Position numbers and translations under genes: made by a program. 18,970 bases of DNA from Halocafeteria seosinensis (lineage: Eukaryota; Sar; Bigyra; Bicosoecida), in contig LVLI01001223.1 in assembly GCA_001687465.1 (NCBI GenBank), positions 1-18,970 on the forward strand. The letters are read 5' to 3'. This document shows positions 1-13,039 of this stretch, piece after piece; the first letter of the stretch is position 1; each line of letters opens with the position of its first letter. The notes under the pieces were generated by a model. That model ran no database searches. It had not been told where the DNA came from and saw only the letters and a program-made list of their open reading frames with translations.

Positions 1-2050
1 CGGGCGACAACTTCTTGGCAGCCTTCCTCGTCAGTAGGAGCCGGCAGCATTACACCAGCCGACCGCTGCATGCATAATGTTCTCGCTGCGTAAATTTCCT
101 CGGCACTCATATCTTCCTCATCGTGGGCTTTTTTGGCCGCGGTACTCGTCCGAAGGTGAGATATTGCTCCCACCTTAAATAGCAAACCCGTAGCCAGAAT
201 CCTCCTACTAGCCCGTAAATGGTTTTCGGTGCACTTCAAAGCACAAGCGATAGCCATCTGCGGAAACCCCTCAGCGAGTAGTTTCTTAAATAATTGTGGA
301 GTGGGTGAGACAGGGTGATGATAAGTCAGCTGTCGAAACCCCTGATCTAATGCATCTAACCCCTGCTTAAGAGCAGCAGGTACGTGGTGATAAAAAAGAA
401 AAGTAGAAAACTGCTCGACGTCGCGTTGAACTCACCTTGAGATTGATTTCAAACGCATCTACAGGAGGCGATGAGATTTCCTTTGGTGGATCCTGTACCC
501 TTAGTTTATGCTTACAGAACAGAAGAAGGTGACATAGCAGCAGAACGTACCTGCAAGGTGATATACAGGGCGACCCCTCTATAATCAACCAACTTCGGTC
601 CCAGCACATCCATCTGAACGGAGCGCACAGACACTTCGTCAAATCAGTGTATGCAATTAATCAGTGCATGCAACCTTACTTTATCCGGCTGGATATTCAT
701 CGCAGCATTATTGCCTAAATCTGATGTGTGAAAACTGAAGCGCAGTATAGCTCGACGTTTAATGCCCGCGGGCCGATGAGGGTGCAAAGGGAGTTCTTCA
801 TCCTCATTCACATTCCCAGCACTCTGATAAAGCTCATCAAATTGCTCCCCAACACTTTCTTCGTATTCTAGGTACTGCTCGTACTCTTTTTCTCCCGGTA
901 CCCTCGCATGACTGTATACGACTATTTGCACATCCCCCTCAAACACTTTGTTAACCTCAACCCTCAAGGATTCTGACATCCATTTTATCGTTTTACCTGG
1001 GATACAATGTTCTCTAGAAACAAAGCCTTGCTGGCCTCCACAACCATCACTAAAAATCTCTACTTCTGGGCACTCCTTGCAATTGGCTAGTCTCCCTGGG
1101 AGCTGCAGGATGAGGACGCTGAGGTAGCGTCGCTTAGGTCGTTCTGTTGGCAGAGAAAACAGGCAATCTATTTTATCTAGCAAAAATTTCCAGGTTTGAG
1201 TTGGGCGTAAGGAACGCCATTCAATGCGCCTGAGCCTACAAAAGTGCTGTAACTCTTCCCGCACCGTAACATTACCGTGTACGTGTACATCTGTAACATT
1301 CCCCTTGTTATTGCCTTCCATCTTCATGCATCATATGGACTCACTTACATTTACTATAAGCCAAATAACACGACACAAAAAATGCAGTCCGCAGTATGTC
1401 ATTGTCTCCTCCAAAAATAACAGCAACATGATCAGGATCCCACTCAAGCCAAAACTCTACAGTATAGATGAAGCCATAAACCTGCAGTTCTCCCAAACGG
1501 ACCCCCAGTTAGTTCGAGGAGTACAACCATGCTCGAATTAAATTCCTTTACCTGAGTGATTGAGGGGAGATCTGTGAGGTTTTCATGTTTGTATGGTGGA
1601 AACTCCAAGACTTGCTGGTCAAACAGGCGATACCCAATGTGTCGGTCTTCCGAAAGTCTGCGATGTTATAAACCATCGGGGAAATGACTCTCATTACAAC
1701 GAAGGATAGACACTTATTTTAATGGAATCGGACGTACGAGAGATTCCACAACATAAAATTATGTCCATGGCGATGAACCAAAAACGTCGCCAATTCCTCG
1801 CTGATGTTTGATCTCTGTCGGCCTTTCGTTTCGGTCAGAACCTGTTTCTGCGGTTCTCCCACCACTGTATACATCATATATGGACTCGTTTGAACCTAAC
1901 AAACGTGATAGTGTCGCTGAAATAGCCGTATATCGTACCAATTAGACGTGGATGTAAATAAACAGCGTCCACGGAGGAATTCTCCTCTTCCTCTTTCCCT
2001 CTAAATACATTATTCAAGAACGTTCCGACTGACCTAACGATACGCGCCAT
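1..2050 (-). CDS. Auxilin/GAK-like protein: inactive PTEN-type phosphatase domain + tensin-type C2 + UBA (3' end outside window)
   Basis: Exons on the minus strand: 2050-1939, 1864-1738, 1657-1552, 1481-1349, 1290-680, 613-551, 492-436, 362-<1. The seven introns are 58-80 bases with GT..AG ends, and phases match at every junction. The ATG at 2050 sits in ACACCATGG. At least 523 residues are in the window. Residues 28-185 read as a PTEN-type phosphatase domain: YLHPRLI near 32-38, FLVHRHGHNFMLWNLS at 65-80, FWLEWDPDHVAVI at 125-137. Where active enzymes have HCx5R, this protein has GGx5R: the cysteine position is Gly140 and only Arg146 remains, so it is probably catalytically dead. Residues 213-403 resemble the tensin-type C2 domain (GDVQIVVYSHARV, LRFSFHTSDL), with an acidic insert between the two motifs. 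Residues 427-461 (LFKKLLAEGFPQMAIACALK and following) match a UBA domain. Known family: auxilins and GAK use an inactive PTEN-C2 unit for membrane binding in clathrin uncoating, and yeast Swa2 has a UBA. Inference: an auxilin-like factor, with any J domain beyond the left edge. A tensin- or TPTE-like protein is the alternative. Confidence 0.82.
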
Positions 2051-2844
2051 GGTGTCCTTTTCCTTACAGGTACACAGAAATGTATCAAATATGCACTAGA
2101 AAGGTCATACAACCGGGTATTCAGTCCCGATTCTCAATTCCTACGGGCTCGTTACCTCGTCGTATGATTCCTTTCTTTCCATTCCAAACGCTCCATTCAG
2201 TGCATACAAATGTCCCTCCCGTCGCTCTAAATTTCGACACCAAACAATGAACAATCCTCCGTCATACGTCCGTATGACTCATTTGAGACCGCCATTAACG
2301 CATGAGCCGGACCAACAGGTTGAAGTTAAGACCAGAACTTCCTGGAAGTCTGCCATTAAGGAAGACATCAGTGAAATAAATGACTACTGAGGTGGATGCA
2401 TACAGTACAATGCTTGCGAGTATATAGGAAGGAAGAATATAACTTGGTGAACAGCGTGGAAGGGAAAACGAGCTTGGGTGAAATTGGAGTGGTGGCGCAT
2501 GATCGTGTGCAGCGTAGAATTCCGTATAATTGCACATCCACTGGCCCTTTATTTTTCTCCATTGTTCTACAGAGGGAACTTCTCCATTATAGAAATGCTC
2601 GGGTGCCAGTGCGATGGTAGGAAGCCCAGCAAGTTCAACGTCTCGTGACAGAGTGCAGTGCGGAACTTCCGCATTGCTCCCATTCTTGGTATATCCCTGA
2701 GTATGATAGCTGAATACACACACTCCCTCATGATAGCTTGTGTGATGCGATTGTATAGTTGCTTTCTATCGGTGTTGTGCTTTTATTTTCTGAAGAAAGC
2801 CTTTTTAAGCAAAGTCTTAACCACGGTGTTCTGAATCGGAGAAA
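2051..2844. other. Divergent intergenic region
   Basis: This stretch separates the start of the minus-strand auxilin-like gene (2050) from the plus-strand LamG-like gene (2845), so it should hold the promoters of both. I see no convincing TATA box and no long repeat. An in-frame TAA at 2818-2820 lies upstream of the 2845 start and fixes that start. One 142-codon minus-strand frame inside it is listed separately as doubtful. Confidence 0.6.
2295..2723 (-). CDS. Doubtful hypothetical protein, 142 aa
   Basis: An uninterrupted ATG-to-stop frame of 142 codons lies in otherwise non-coding DNA, not antisense to a recognised gene. It encodes one hydrophobic stretch near residues 95-117 (PSYILASIVLYASTSVVIYF) but no domain or family motif that I recognise, and no splice signals that would extend it convincingly. 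The length is more than expected by chance in a region this size, yet composition and lack of homology cues leave it unproven. It could equally be 5' untranslated or promoter sequence of the two flanking divergent genes. Confidence 0.15.
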   Translation of the reverse strand: MCVFSYHTQGYTKNGSNAEVPHCTLSRDVELAGLPTIALAPEHFYNGEVPSVEQWRKIKGQWMCNYTEFYAAHDHAPPLQFHPSSFSLPRCSPSYILPSYILASIVLYASTSVVIYFTDVFLNGRLPGSSGLNFNLLVRLMR

Positions 2845-4326
2845 ATGGCTTCAATTGATCCCGAATCGAACACCCACGCTTCCTCAGCTTCCAGTGAGGG
2901 CCACGACAGAGCCCCCGTGCCACCTGCTACCACCGGCAACGATGACCCGAAAGATACCGCAGATATCGACATCAAGTACGCACGGCGCAAGGACGGAGCG
3001 TTCGAGAATGCCGGATCGAATCGATCGTTCAGCTTTGATGGGAGTTGGGGCATCCGTGTAATGGATCGCCAGTTATTCGAGCCATTGCATGCTGGATCAG
3101 GAGAATTTAGCATAGCATTGTGGGTATATGCTCCTTCTCCCAAAGTCCCTTACATCGAACAATATTATGCTTGTGTTGACAAGGAGAAGGTATCGAGTTC
3201 CAAGCGTGTTAAGGCTGACGATGCAGCTGCCCGCCAACTGCTAACACACTTGCGTAACTGCACTACAAGTACTCCTTCCCTTAATATCCGATTTCTAACG
3301 CTCTGGGATTCCAGCTCTGGCTCAAGTTTGCAGTGGGATACCGTTACGGATGATCTGATTCTTGTCTTTGGTGGCAATAATTCAATGATTACTGCCAAGA
3401 ACGTGATGAAACTTGGTCAGTGGACTTTCGTCGAAGTAAGGTGTGCGACGGAACGCAAACCCACGTTTTTAGCACCTCTCAGTACTCAGCCATCTGCCAT
3501 CCGAGAGGCCTTTAAAACAAAGTGCGCGAGGGATCTGACGTTACAGGATCTACGGACCTTGAAGAGCCAAGCTCTGTGGCTCGATAACAAATCGCTTTTG
3601 GGGAGTAACGATAGTCAAAGACAAAGATCATCATGTAACCGTTCTAATCTGCTAGACCCATTTACCAATAAGGATGGATCTCCTTTCAGTGCGGTTAGCA
3701 GCAACGGATTTGTTGCCGGGGAAGTATTCACGCATCTTGGAGGTAATACTGTCTATCTGTCGCCCTTGAAGTACCAACCCGATGCAATACGGGCGTCGTT
3801 TTCCGATAAAAGAGTGAAAGATCTCACAAAGGCCAATCGAGAAACACTGGCGAAGCACGCCTACTGGTGTTTACCCTCGAAAGACTTGAAATCTTCCATC
3901 GATGTACGAACGCCTTCTGACGGAGTGACGGTGTACACGAACGACAGGATTTTTTCGGTGGCACCAGATGACGGGCGAGATGAAGCGGTAAAATCATTCT
4001 TAGCATTGAAATTGACAACGAGTCTGAACGTTAACGGGGAACAGCAGGCGTCTGTACAAGGGTCTTTGAAATGTGACAGCGATGACCACCTTACAGTTGG
4101 GATGTCGACGAAGAATGCTCAACCATTTGTAGGTAGCATCATTCTTAGCTACTTCGGGGAACCAGTGAGTAATGCCGACGAGCAGAAGGCGACTGTAGAC
4201 TCTGAAGTACAGGTAAGGAGTCGAGCAGTCGCTTCAAGTGACCGTCTTTCGAAGGCAGTATTCAATGTAGAGAAGTGCACTCCTCGTGAAGAATTGTTTC
4301 CAATGCACTTGTCTCGATTTGGTTGA
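2845..4326 (+). CDS. Orphan LamG-like (concanavalin-A fold) protein, copy A, 493 aa
   Basis: Single-exon gene. The start is set by an in-frame TAA 27 bases upstream and by its agreement with copy C (both begin MAS). There is no signal peptide or membrane segment, so the product is probably intracellular. Residues 1-58 are polar and likely disordered. FSFDGSWGIRV (about 61-71) and EFSIALWVYAPS (about 87-98) fit the first strands of a LamG/Laminin_G_3 jelly roll; GQWTFVEVRC (191-200) fits the 'W-hVa' strand. SLNVNGEQQAS (393-403), then DDHLTVGMS and PFVGSI, fit the last strands ('lyvdG...l.iG...f.G.I'). Between the two halves lies an insert of about 190 residues with two copies of a 40-residue motif (FLAPLSTQPSAIREAF from 208, YLSPLKYQPDAIRASF from 304). 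Function unknown; carbohydrate or protein binding is only inferred from the fold. Relatives in the window: copy C at 17071-18762 and a pseudogene at about 13040-14205. Confidence 0.85.
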   Translation: MASIDPESNTHASSASSEGHDRAPVPPATTGNDDPKDTADIDIKYARRKDGAFENAGSNRSFSFDGSWGIRVMDRQLFEPLHAGSGEFSIALWVYAPSPKVPYIEQYYACVDKEKVSSSKRVKADDAAARQLLTHLRNCTTSTPSLNIRFLTLWDSSSGSSLQWDTVTDDLILVFGGNNSMITAKNVMKLGQWTFVEVRCATERKPTFLAPLSTQPSAIREAFKTKCARDLTLQDLRTLKSQALWLDNKSLLGSNDSQRQRSSCNRSNLLDPFTNKDGSPFSAVSSNGFVAGEVFTHLGGNTVYLSPLKYQPDAIRASFSDKRVKDLTKANRETLAKHAYWCLPSKDLKSSIDVRTPSDGVTVYTNDRIFSVAPDDGRDEAVKSFLALKLTTSLNVNGEQQASVQGSLKCDSDDHLTVGMSTKNAQPFVGSIILSYFGEPVSNADEQKATVDSEVQVRSRAVASSDRLSKAVFNVEKCTPREELFPMHLSRFG

Positions 4327-4839
4327 ATCTAAGACTGTAGAAATTCGATCAATCAACTCTTCCGTTACTGTTCTACTCTCATTGTAGATATACGCACCAC
4401 TTCATGACCATGTGCATGGCGTTGGTTCAACGCGAAGTCTCGCTGAGAACTGTGGCTGGCTTCAACCACCTATATCCCCTACAAGGACTAGAACTTTGAA
4501 CATCCGGCTTGCGGAAGACTGGGCGAAGTTGCCACCATTGCAAGGTCGTGGTGGACCGTTCAAGTTGCATACGTGTAAGTTATGTGCCAAGCTAGTATAT
4601 CAGTTTCAAGACTAAACGGGTCACTGGGCAAACTAAAAAGTAAGGTGCGCACGTGACTCATAAGCGAACGTAACTTCTCCGGCTGGCAAGTTGCGACGAG
4701 TCGTGCGACTCAACATCGTCCTGGGTACAACTCAGAAATGAGTGTCCTGTGAAGCGCAGAGAAAAGGTATTTGGGTTGCCAACAGCAATACCCGTTGTCG
4801 TTTCTGAAGCTGTACAGAACAACATTGCAGTGGACTAAA
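4327..4839. other. Intergenic region upstream of subtilisin 1
   Basis: This holds the 3' flank of the LamG-like gene and the presumed promoter of subtilisin 1. It contains the 19-base motif at 4691-4709, which it shares with the promoter of subtilisin 2, and a TGACTCA-like site near 4652. A 67-codon frame at 4412-4615 has no recognisable feature and was not called. Confidence 0.5.
4691..4709 (+). promoter_or_regulatory. Shared upstream motif, forward copy
   Basis: TTGCGACGAGTCGTGCGAC ends 130 bases before the ATG of subtilisin 1. The same 19 bases with one difference (A for G at the 13th position) occur on the opposite strand before subtilisin 2 at 9944-9962. Its right half with the next bases forms a dyad, GAGTCG-TG-CGACTC, typical of a site for a dimeric protein; the core resembles bZIP TGACTC-type sites. 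Conservation in otherwise unlike flanks, and inversion between copies, argue for a binding site rather than leftover duplication. Role inferred, not shown. Confidence 0.45.
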
Positions 4840-9307
<4,468 letters not shown>

Positions 9308-9779
9308 AAAGTTTTCATACAAGCATCTGAAATGGGTTGAATTCCTCATTAGACGAAAAGAGAAATCCTTACTGGTTGCGTTGACTGTTTCCCATTGTGT
9401 ACGTGCGAGTCTTGTTCCCTACTTCGGAATCGAGAAGGACCTTCTGAAAAGGGAATTCATCAAAGGAATTGTGATGGGGAAGTTATACCACAAATTTGAC
9501 CTAAGAAGTGTGTGTTGTCCAATAAGCAGTATGAATACAGTGTATACGCGTTGTGATAAAATGAGGCTCTGGAGAAGGTGACTGGACTGGTAGTGCTTCC
9601 AACCGCCGTACCCGAATCTAACCAAGTAGAAGCTCTATAAATTGACCATGACCGAATTACTGTCCTTATATTCCTTTACTACGGGGATCAATACTGCATC
9701 CATGTACCACTTAACGTTGCCTCAGCGCGGAAAAGTGACTCTCCTGGCTTCCGAAATCCGGCTTCGCTACCTGTAGCAT

Positions 9780-9842
9780 TTTACACACCACTCGATGAGT
9801 AGGGTTTCGAAGTACTCACGAAACTACTCTCACTTGTGTAAG
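9780..9842. repeat. Imperfect palindrome, about 60 bases
   Basis: Left arm TTACACA...GAGTAGGGTTTCG pairs with right arm CGAAACTACTC...TTGTGTAA around a short centre (AAGTACTCA). The inner stem of 11 pairs has a two-base bulge; the outer arms are looser. It could form a hairpin in RNA or mark the remnant of a small inverted-repeat element; no target-site duplication was seen. Confidence 0.4.
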
Positions 9843-9943
9843 CATCGAAAACTTTGAGCTTTTCCATGGACTGCTTGTCAAACTGGTTGCATTACACACC
9901 CACCATGCAAGTTACTCTTCTCTTTTGAATGAGACAAGACTAG

Positions 9944-9962
9944 GTCGCATGACTCGTCGCAA
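9944..9962 (-). promoter_or_regulatory. Shared upstream motif, inverted copy
   Basis: Read on the minus strand this is TTGCGACGAGTCATGCGAC, identical to 4691-4709 at 18 of 19 positions. It ends 112 bases before the ATG of subtilisin 2. On the plus strand it contains CATGACTCG, close to a bZIP-type half-site arrangement. A common regulator of both proteases is inferred. Confidence 0.45.
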
Positions 9963-9980
9963 GTACTACCCCGTGGATTC

Positions 9981-9987
9981 TTTATAG
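9981..9987 (+). promoter_or_regulatory. TATA-like string before subtilisin 2
   Basis: TTTATAG lies 88 bases before the start codon and just downstream of the shared motif. The position is plausible for a core promoter, but AT-rich heptamers of this kind are common and subtilisin 1 has no clear equivalent. Confidence 0.2.
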
Positions 9988-10074
9988 GCTCCAAGAAATG
10001 CATGTACTCTACACACTCAAGTAGAATGGATTGTTAGAATAGCATTCATCAGAGAAGTAAGGCAGTCAAATGAA

Positions 10075-12610
10075 ATGCAGCTCGTTTGGGGAGTGTTAAC
10101 CGTTTTGGGGCTGTTCTCTTTAGCCGCACCTGTCGTGGCGGATACATACACACCTCATACAGACACTTATGACTACCTCGTTAAGTTTCGATCAGGATAC
10201 AGTGAGGAAGGTGTCCAATCCTTCTTCCATCAATTGACCCGGTATTGCGAAATTCATGAATGTTCTGCGGAAGTCAAACAGCGCTTCCACCGACTGCTTC
10301 AAGGAGCCGTTTTGAGTCTTTCACCTGAGAAACACGTACAACGATGGATCCGAGAACGAGCTGAAGTGGACAAGTTCGACGTCGATAGCAAAATAACTTT
10401 GGCAGTGGAGAGCATGAAAAGTAAGCCGGTTCGTAGACTGCAGAAGCTACTCGCTGTATCCACCGTACACCACGTATGTGAGCCGCAGATACGATTACGC
10501 AGAGCACGAATTTCTGGCACTTGGATCGAATAGATCAGCAAGAAAACGCCGAACTCGACGGAAGTTACAGCTTCACGTATACGGGAAAAGGGATAACGGT
10601 GTATGTCGTCGACTCAGGGATTCGGCCCACACATGGTACGTTTGTTGACGCGCGCGTAGTAGTGTCTTCCGGTGCCAATTCAAGATCTGAATTCCTGGAC
10701 GCAGACGAATTTGATGAGGATCGGGTTCTCCTCAAGGACTTTGTAGGAGATGGATATAACGATTGTAATGGACATGGTACGCAATGTAGTCTATCAATAA
10801 TCGCTGTTCCTTGCGGTGTCACGCTTGAAAAGGTTTGCCTTTTTTGACTCAGGGACTCACGTGGCAGGAACAGTTGGAGGCAGAGTGGCCGGAGTTGCAA
10901 AGGAAGTTAACCTAGTGGCCGTCCGGATATTTGGATGTGAAGGAGAGGCTTCCACAACGATTTTAGTTACGGGTATGCTATACGTGTTCCCTGTTTAGTA
11001 TATCTTCGTCACGACCGATCCTTTCCTGCAATTGGTAACTGCAGCGTTAGAATGGGCATGGGAAGACTTCCTCGATAGTGGAGCTTCTACAGCCGTAATC
11101 AACTTGTCATTATCGGCTTCCGCCACTCCTATACTTGATGATGTTATCGAAGTACTCAATAATACTGGCTTAGTCGTCGTGTCAGCCGCTGGAAATAGTG
11201 ACGCGGACGCTTGCCTATTCAGTCCAGCAAGGAGCTCGTCTTCAATTACTGTAGGGGCCACTGTGGAAGGTGACGCGCGGGCAAACTTCAGTAACACAGG
11301 TAGCTGTGTGGATATTTTCGCTCCCGGGGACAAAATTTGGTCTGCATGGCCTACTTCCGACTCAGCTGGAGCTAAGCTTTCGGGAACATCCATGGCTGCT
11401 CCTATTGTTTCGGGACTTGTAGCTCGTTACTTGGAGAAGCGTAGCGATTCTATGCCCGATGAAGTAGCCAGCTCCCTCTTGTGTGGGGCGACTGTAGGAG
11501 TAGTTTCAAATCTGCCCAGGGACAACGGTAAGTAGCGGTTCATGTCCGCGAACCAGATCTGGCAGATAATTCACCTCTCTACGTCTCCTAACAGAACTTA
11601 CCCCCAATTTGCTGGCGTACGGTGACCCGAAAAGCATTGAAAGAATAGGCATTGATGAAAGCTGTCCAGCAGGCAAAGACGCTGTGTGTGCCGGTACTGG
11701 TGCCACTGCTTGTTCAAGTGCAGGTAACTGTTTGAACAGTGGCCGTTGTATCTGCGATTGTGGACATCTTGGGCAGGCTTGCCAGTTTACTGCTGATATC
11801 GAAGAGCTCGGAAACCTCGACGAAAGCCCATTCCAAGTAAAAGGGTCTACGCTAAGATCGCCACCCCTATTCGTTGGTTCAGCGGGAAGCAAAGTGTTTT
11901 CCGTAGACGCGCCTGGAGACGATACTACCCTCATCATGTCTACATGCTCTCCTACTACAAATTTCTCCACGTGGATTGGCCTAGTTGATGGATGTTTGGA
12001 TAACCTGTTGTTTGACGGAGAGATCCGTTTTCCCTTTAGCGATTCCCATCCAGATTGTGAAGTGTCTAGCGGGGCTTCCTATCTCGAGACACAGGTAAAT
12101 CCTGGACACAGGTACAATATATTGGTTTTCGGGGAAGCCGAGGGAGATTTCGAACTGTTCGTTCATAGTCTTGGAAAATCCTCTCCAACAAGAACCGCCT
12201 CACCGAGTACATCCCCCAGTGTCTCAAATGCTAATGAAGAAGCCGCTCCAACAGCCACAGCATCGCCGAGTATATCTCGTAGTGTCTCCCATGCTGATGA
12301 AGACGTCGCTCCTACAGCCACCGTAATACCGAGTATATCCCCTAGTGCCTCCCATGCTGATGAAGACGTCGCTCCTACAGCAACCGTAATACCGAGTATA
12401 TCCCCTAGTGCCTCCCATGCTGATGAAGACGTCGTTCCTACAGCAACCGTAATGCCGAGTGGATCTCCTAGCGAAGAGAGAGCCGATCCAACAACCATGG
12501 CAACGCCTAGTGAATCCGGGACTGTGAAACGAATTCCCGTATCCGTGCGTTTGATGGTGGCTAGTCTCTTTGTGTGTATTGTTTTACTTCTGCTGGAAAC
12601 GTTACAGTAA
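10075..12610 (+). CDS. Secreted subtilisin-like serine protease 2 with EGF-like and PPC-like domains, tandem repeats and hydrophobic C-terminus (727 aa)
   Basis: Exons 10075-10420, 10489-10635, 10705-10776, 10853-10972, 11045-11527, 11595-12610. The five introns are all phase 1 and at the same places as in subtilisin 1; exons 3, 4 and 5 have exactly the same lengths in both genes (72, 120, 483). Signal peptide about 1-23; I9 prodomain ([16 protein letters not shown]) to about 108. Triad: Asp157 ([10 protein letters not shown]), His188 (CNGHGTHVAGT), Ser344 (SGTSMAAP). EGF-like cysteines 413-452; PPC-like region to about 585. Residues 586-690 are Ser/Pro/Ala repeats with a 21-residue period, probably O-glycosylated. 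The protein ends [20 protein letters not shown]: a hydrophobic tail with almost nothing after it, as in GPI-attachment signals; a single membrane anchor is the alternative. The REJ region of subtilisin 1 is absent. A cell-surface-held protease is inferred, in contrast to its secreted sister. Confidence 0.9.
10636..10704 (+). other. Stop-free 69-base intron of subtilisin 2
   Basis: GTACGT donor and GACGCAG acceptor. Its removal gives THDEFDEDR, which lines up with THHEFDRER of subtilisin 1, and makes exon 3 the same length in both genes. The intron has 69 bases and no stop in frame, so retention would add 23 residues just after the catalytic-Asp motif without breaking the protein. The matching intron of subtilisin 1 (5386-5443) is 58 bases and has an in-frame TAA, so it cannot be read through. 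Confidence 0.7.
12182..12495 (+). repeat. 63-base tandem repeats in the subtilisin 2 stalk
   Basis: The units start at 12244, 12307, 12370 and 12433, with a looser copy before them. Units 12307-12369 and 12370-12432 differ at one base of 63. Each encodes 21 residues of the pattern [20 protein letters not shown] plus V. Near-identity points to recent unequal exchange or slippage, and copy number is likely to vary between strains. Confidence 0.9.
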
Positions 12611-13039
12611 CAGTAATGAGTAAGGTATTATGGTACTGTTGTCGTAGAGGCATAAATGATAGGCGTAGCTGTCCACATCCAGCAGTATGTATCCCGTACT
12701 AGTCTTGGGAAGTAATTCACCTCCTACGCGTCAGGCATCGTTAATATGCACAGTCTTCTTGTTTAGTATACAGCCATGAGACTGCTCCGGACAGATGCTG
12801 GGTTCCAGATTCCAACTTGAGGAATTATTTACAGCCGCTCAACTCGTCACTGTTCCCCACAACGTTATAAGTGACACGCTATGCAGGGCAGTAGTAGCTA
12901 CAGAGTGAATACTCTTCGCATTGGGTGGCGACAAGAGCGGAATCGTTTCACGACTCAAAAATCCGGGAGCCAGCAAGTGCAATACCAAGTGCATTTAGTG
13001 GCCTAGGAGGCATGCAGTTGAAGTTTTCTGAGTTGCCAT
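12611..13039. other. Intergenic region after subtilisin 2
   Basis: I see no gene, RNA or clear repeat here. It includes the 3' flank of subtilisin 2 and whatever remains of the promoter and first 60 or so codons of the LamG-like pseudogene, which can no longer be recognised. Confidence 0.5.

Larger units (their letters stand above)
9308..10074. other. Intergenic region between the two subtilisins
   Basis: No gene is supported here. Overlapping 66- and 68-codon frames at 9381-9581 and 9419-9625 lie on opposite strands and show no domain. The region holds an imperfect palindrome at 9780-9842, the inverted copy of the shared motif at 9944-9962 and a TATA-like string at 9981. Apart from that motif I see no clear similarity to the region upstream of subtilisin 1. 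Confidence 0.5.

Noticed and set aside
1224-1541. 105-codon plus-strand open frame
   Set aside because: It is antisense to the spliced auxilin-like exons and their intron, with no domain of its own.
1552-1738. Apparent frameshift in the auxilin-like gene, with VYNI in one frame and RHIGYRLFDQ in another
   Set aside because: VYNI is chance reading of the intron end (TATAACATCGCAG). Joining 1738 to 1657 gives FMLWNLSLSEDRH in frame and in phase.
4412-4615. 67-codon open frame between LamG-like copy A and subtilisin 1
   Set aside because: No recognisable motif, length within chance, and placed in the 3' flank and promoter region.
12244-12495. CRISPR-like regular repeats
   Set aside because: The repeats are contiguous without unique spacers and are coding; the genome is eukaryotic.
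12163-12498. 111-codon minus-strand frame with regular Gly/Val/Ser repeats
   Set aside because: It is the reverse reading of the 63-base tandem repeats; since 63 is a multiple of three, all frames look periodic.
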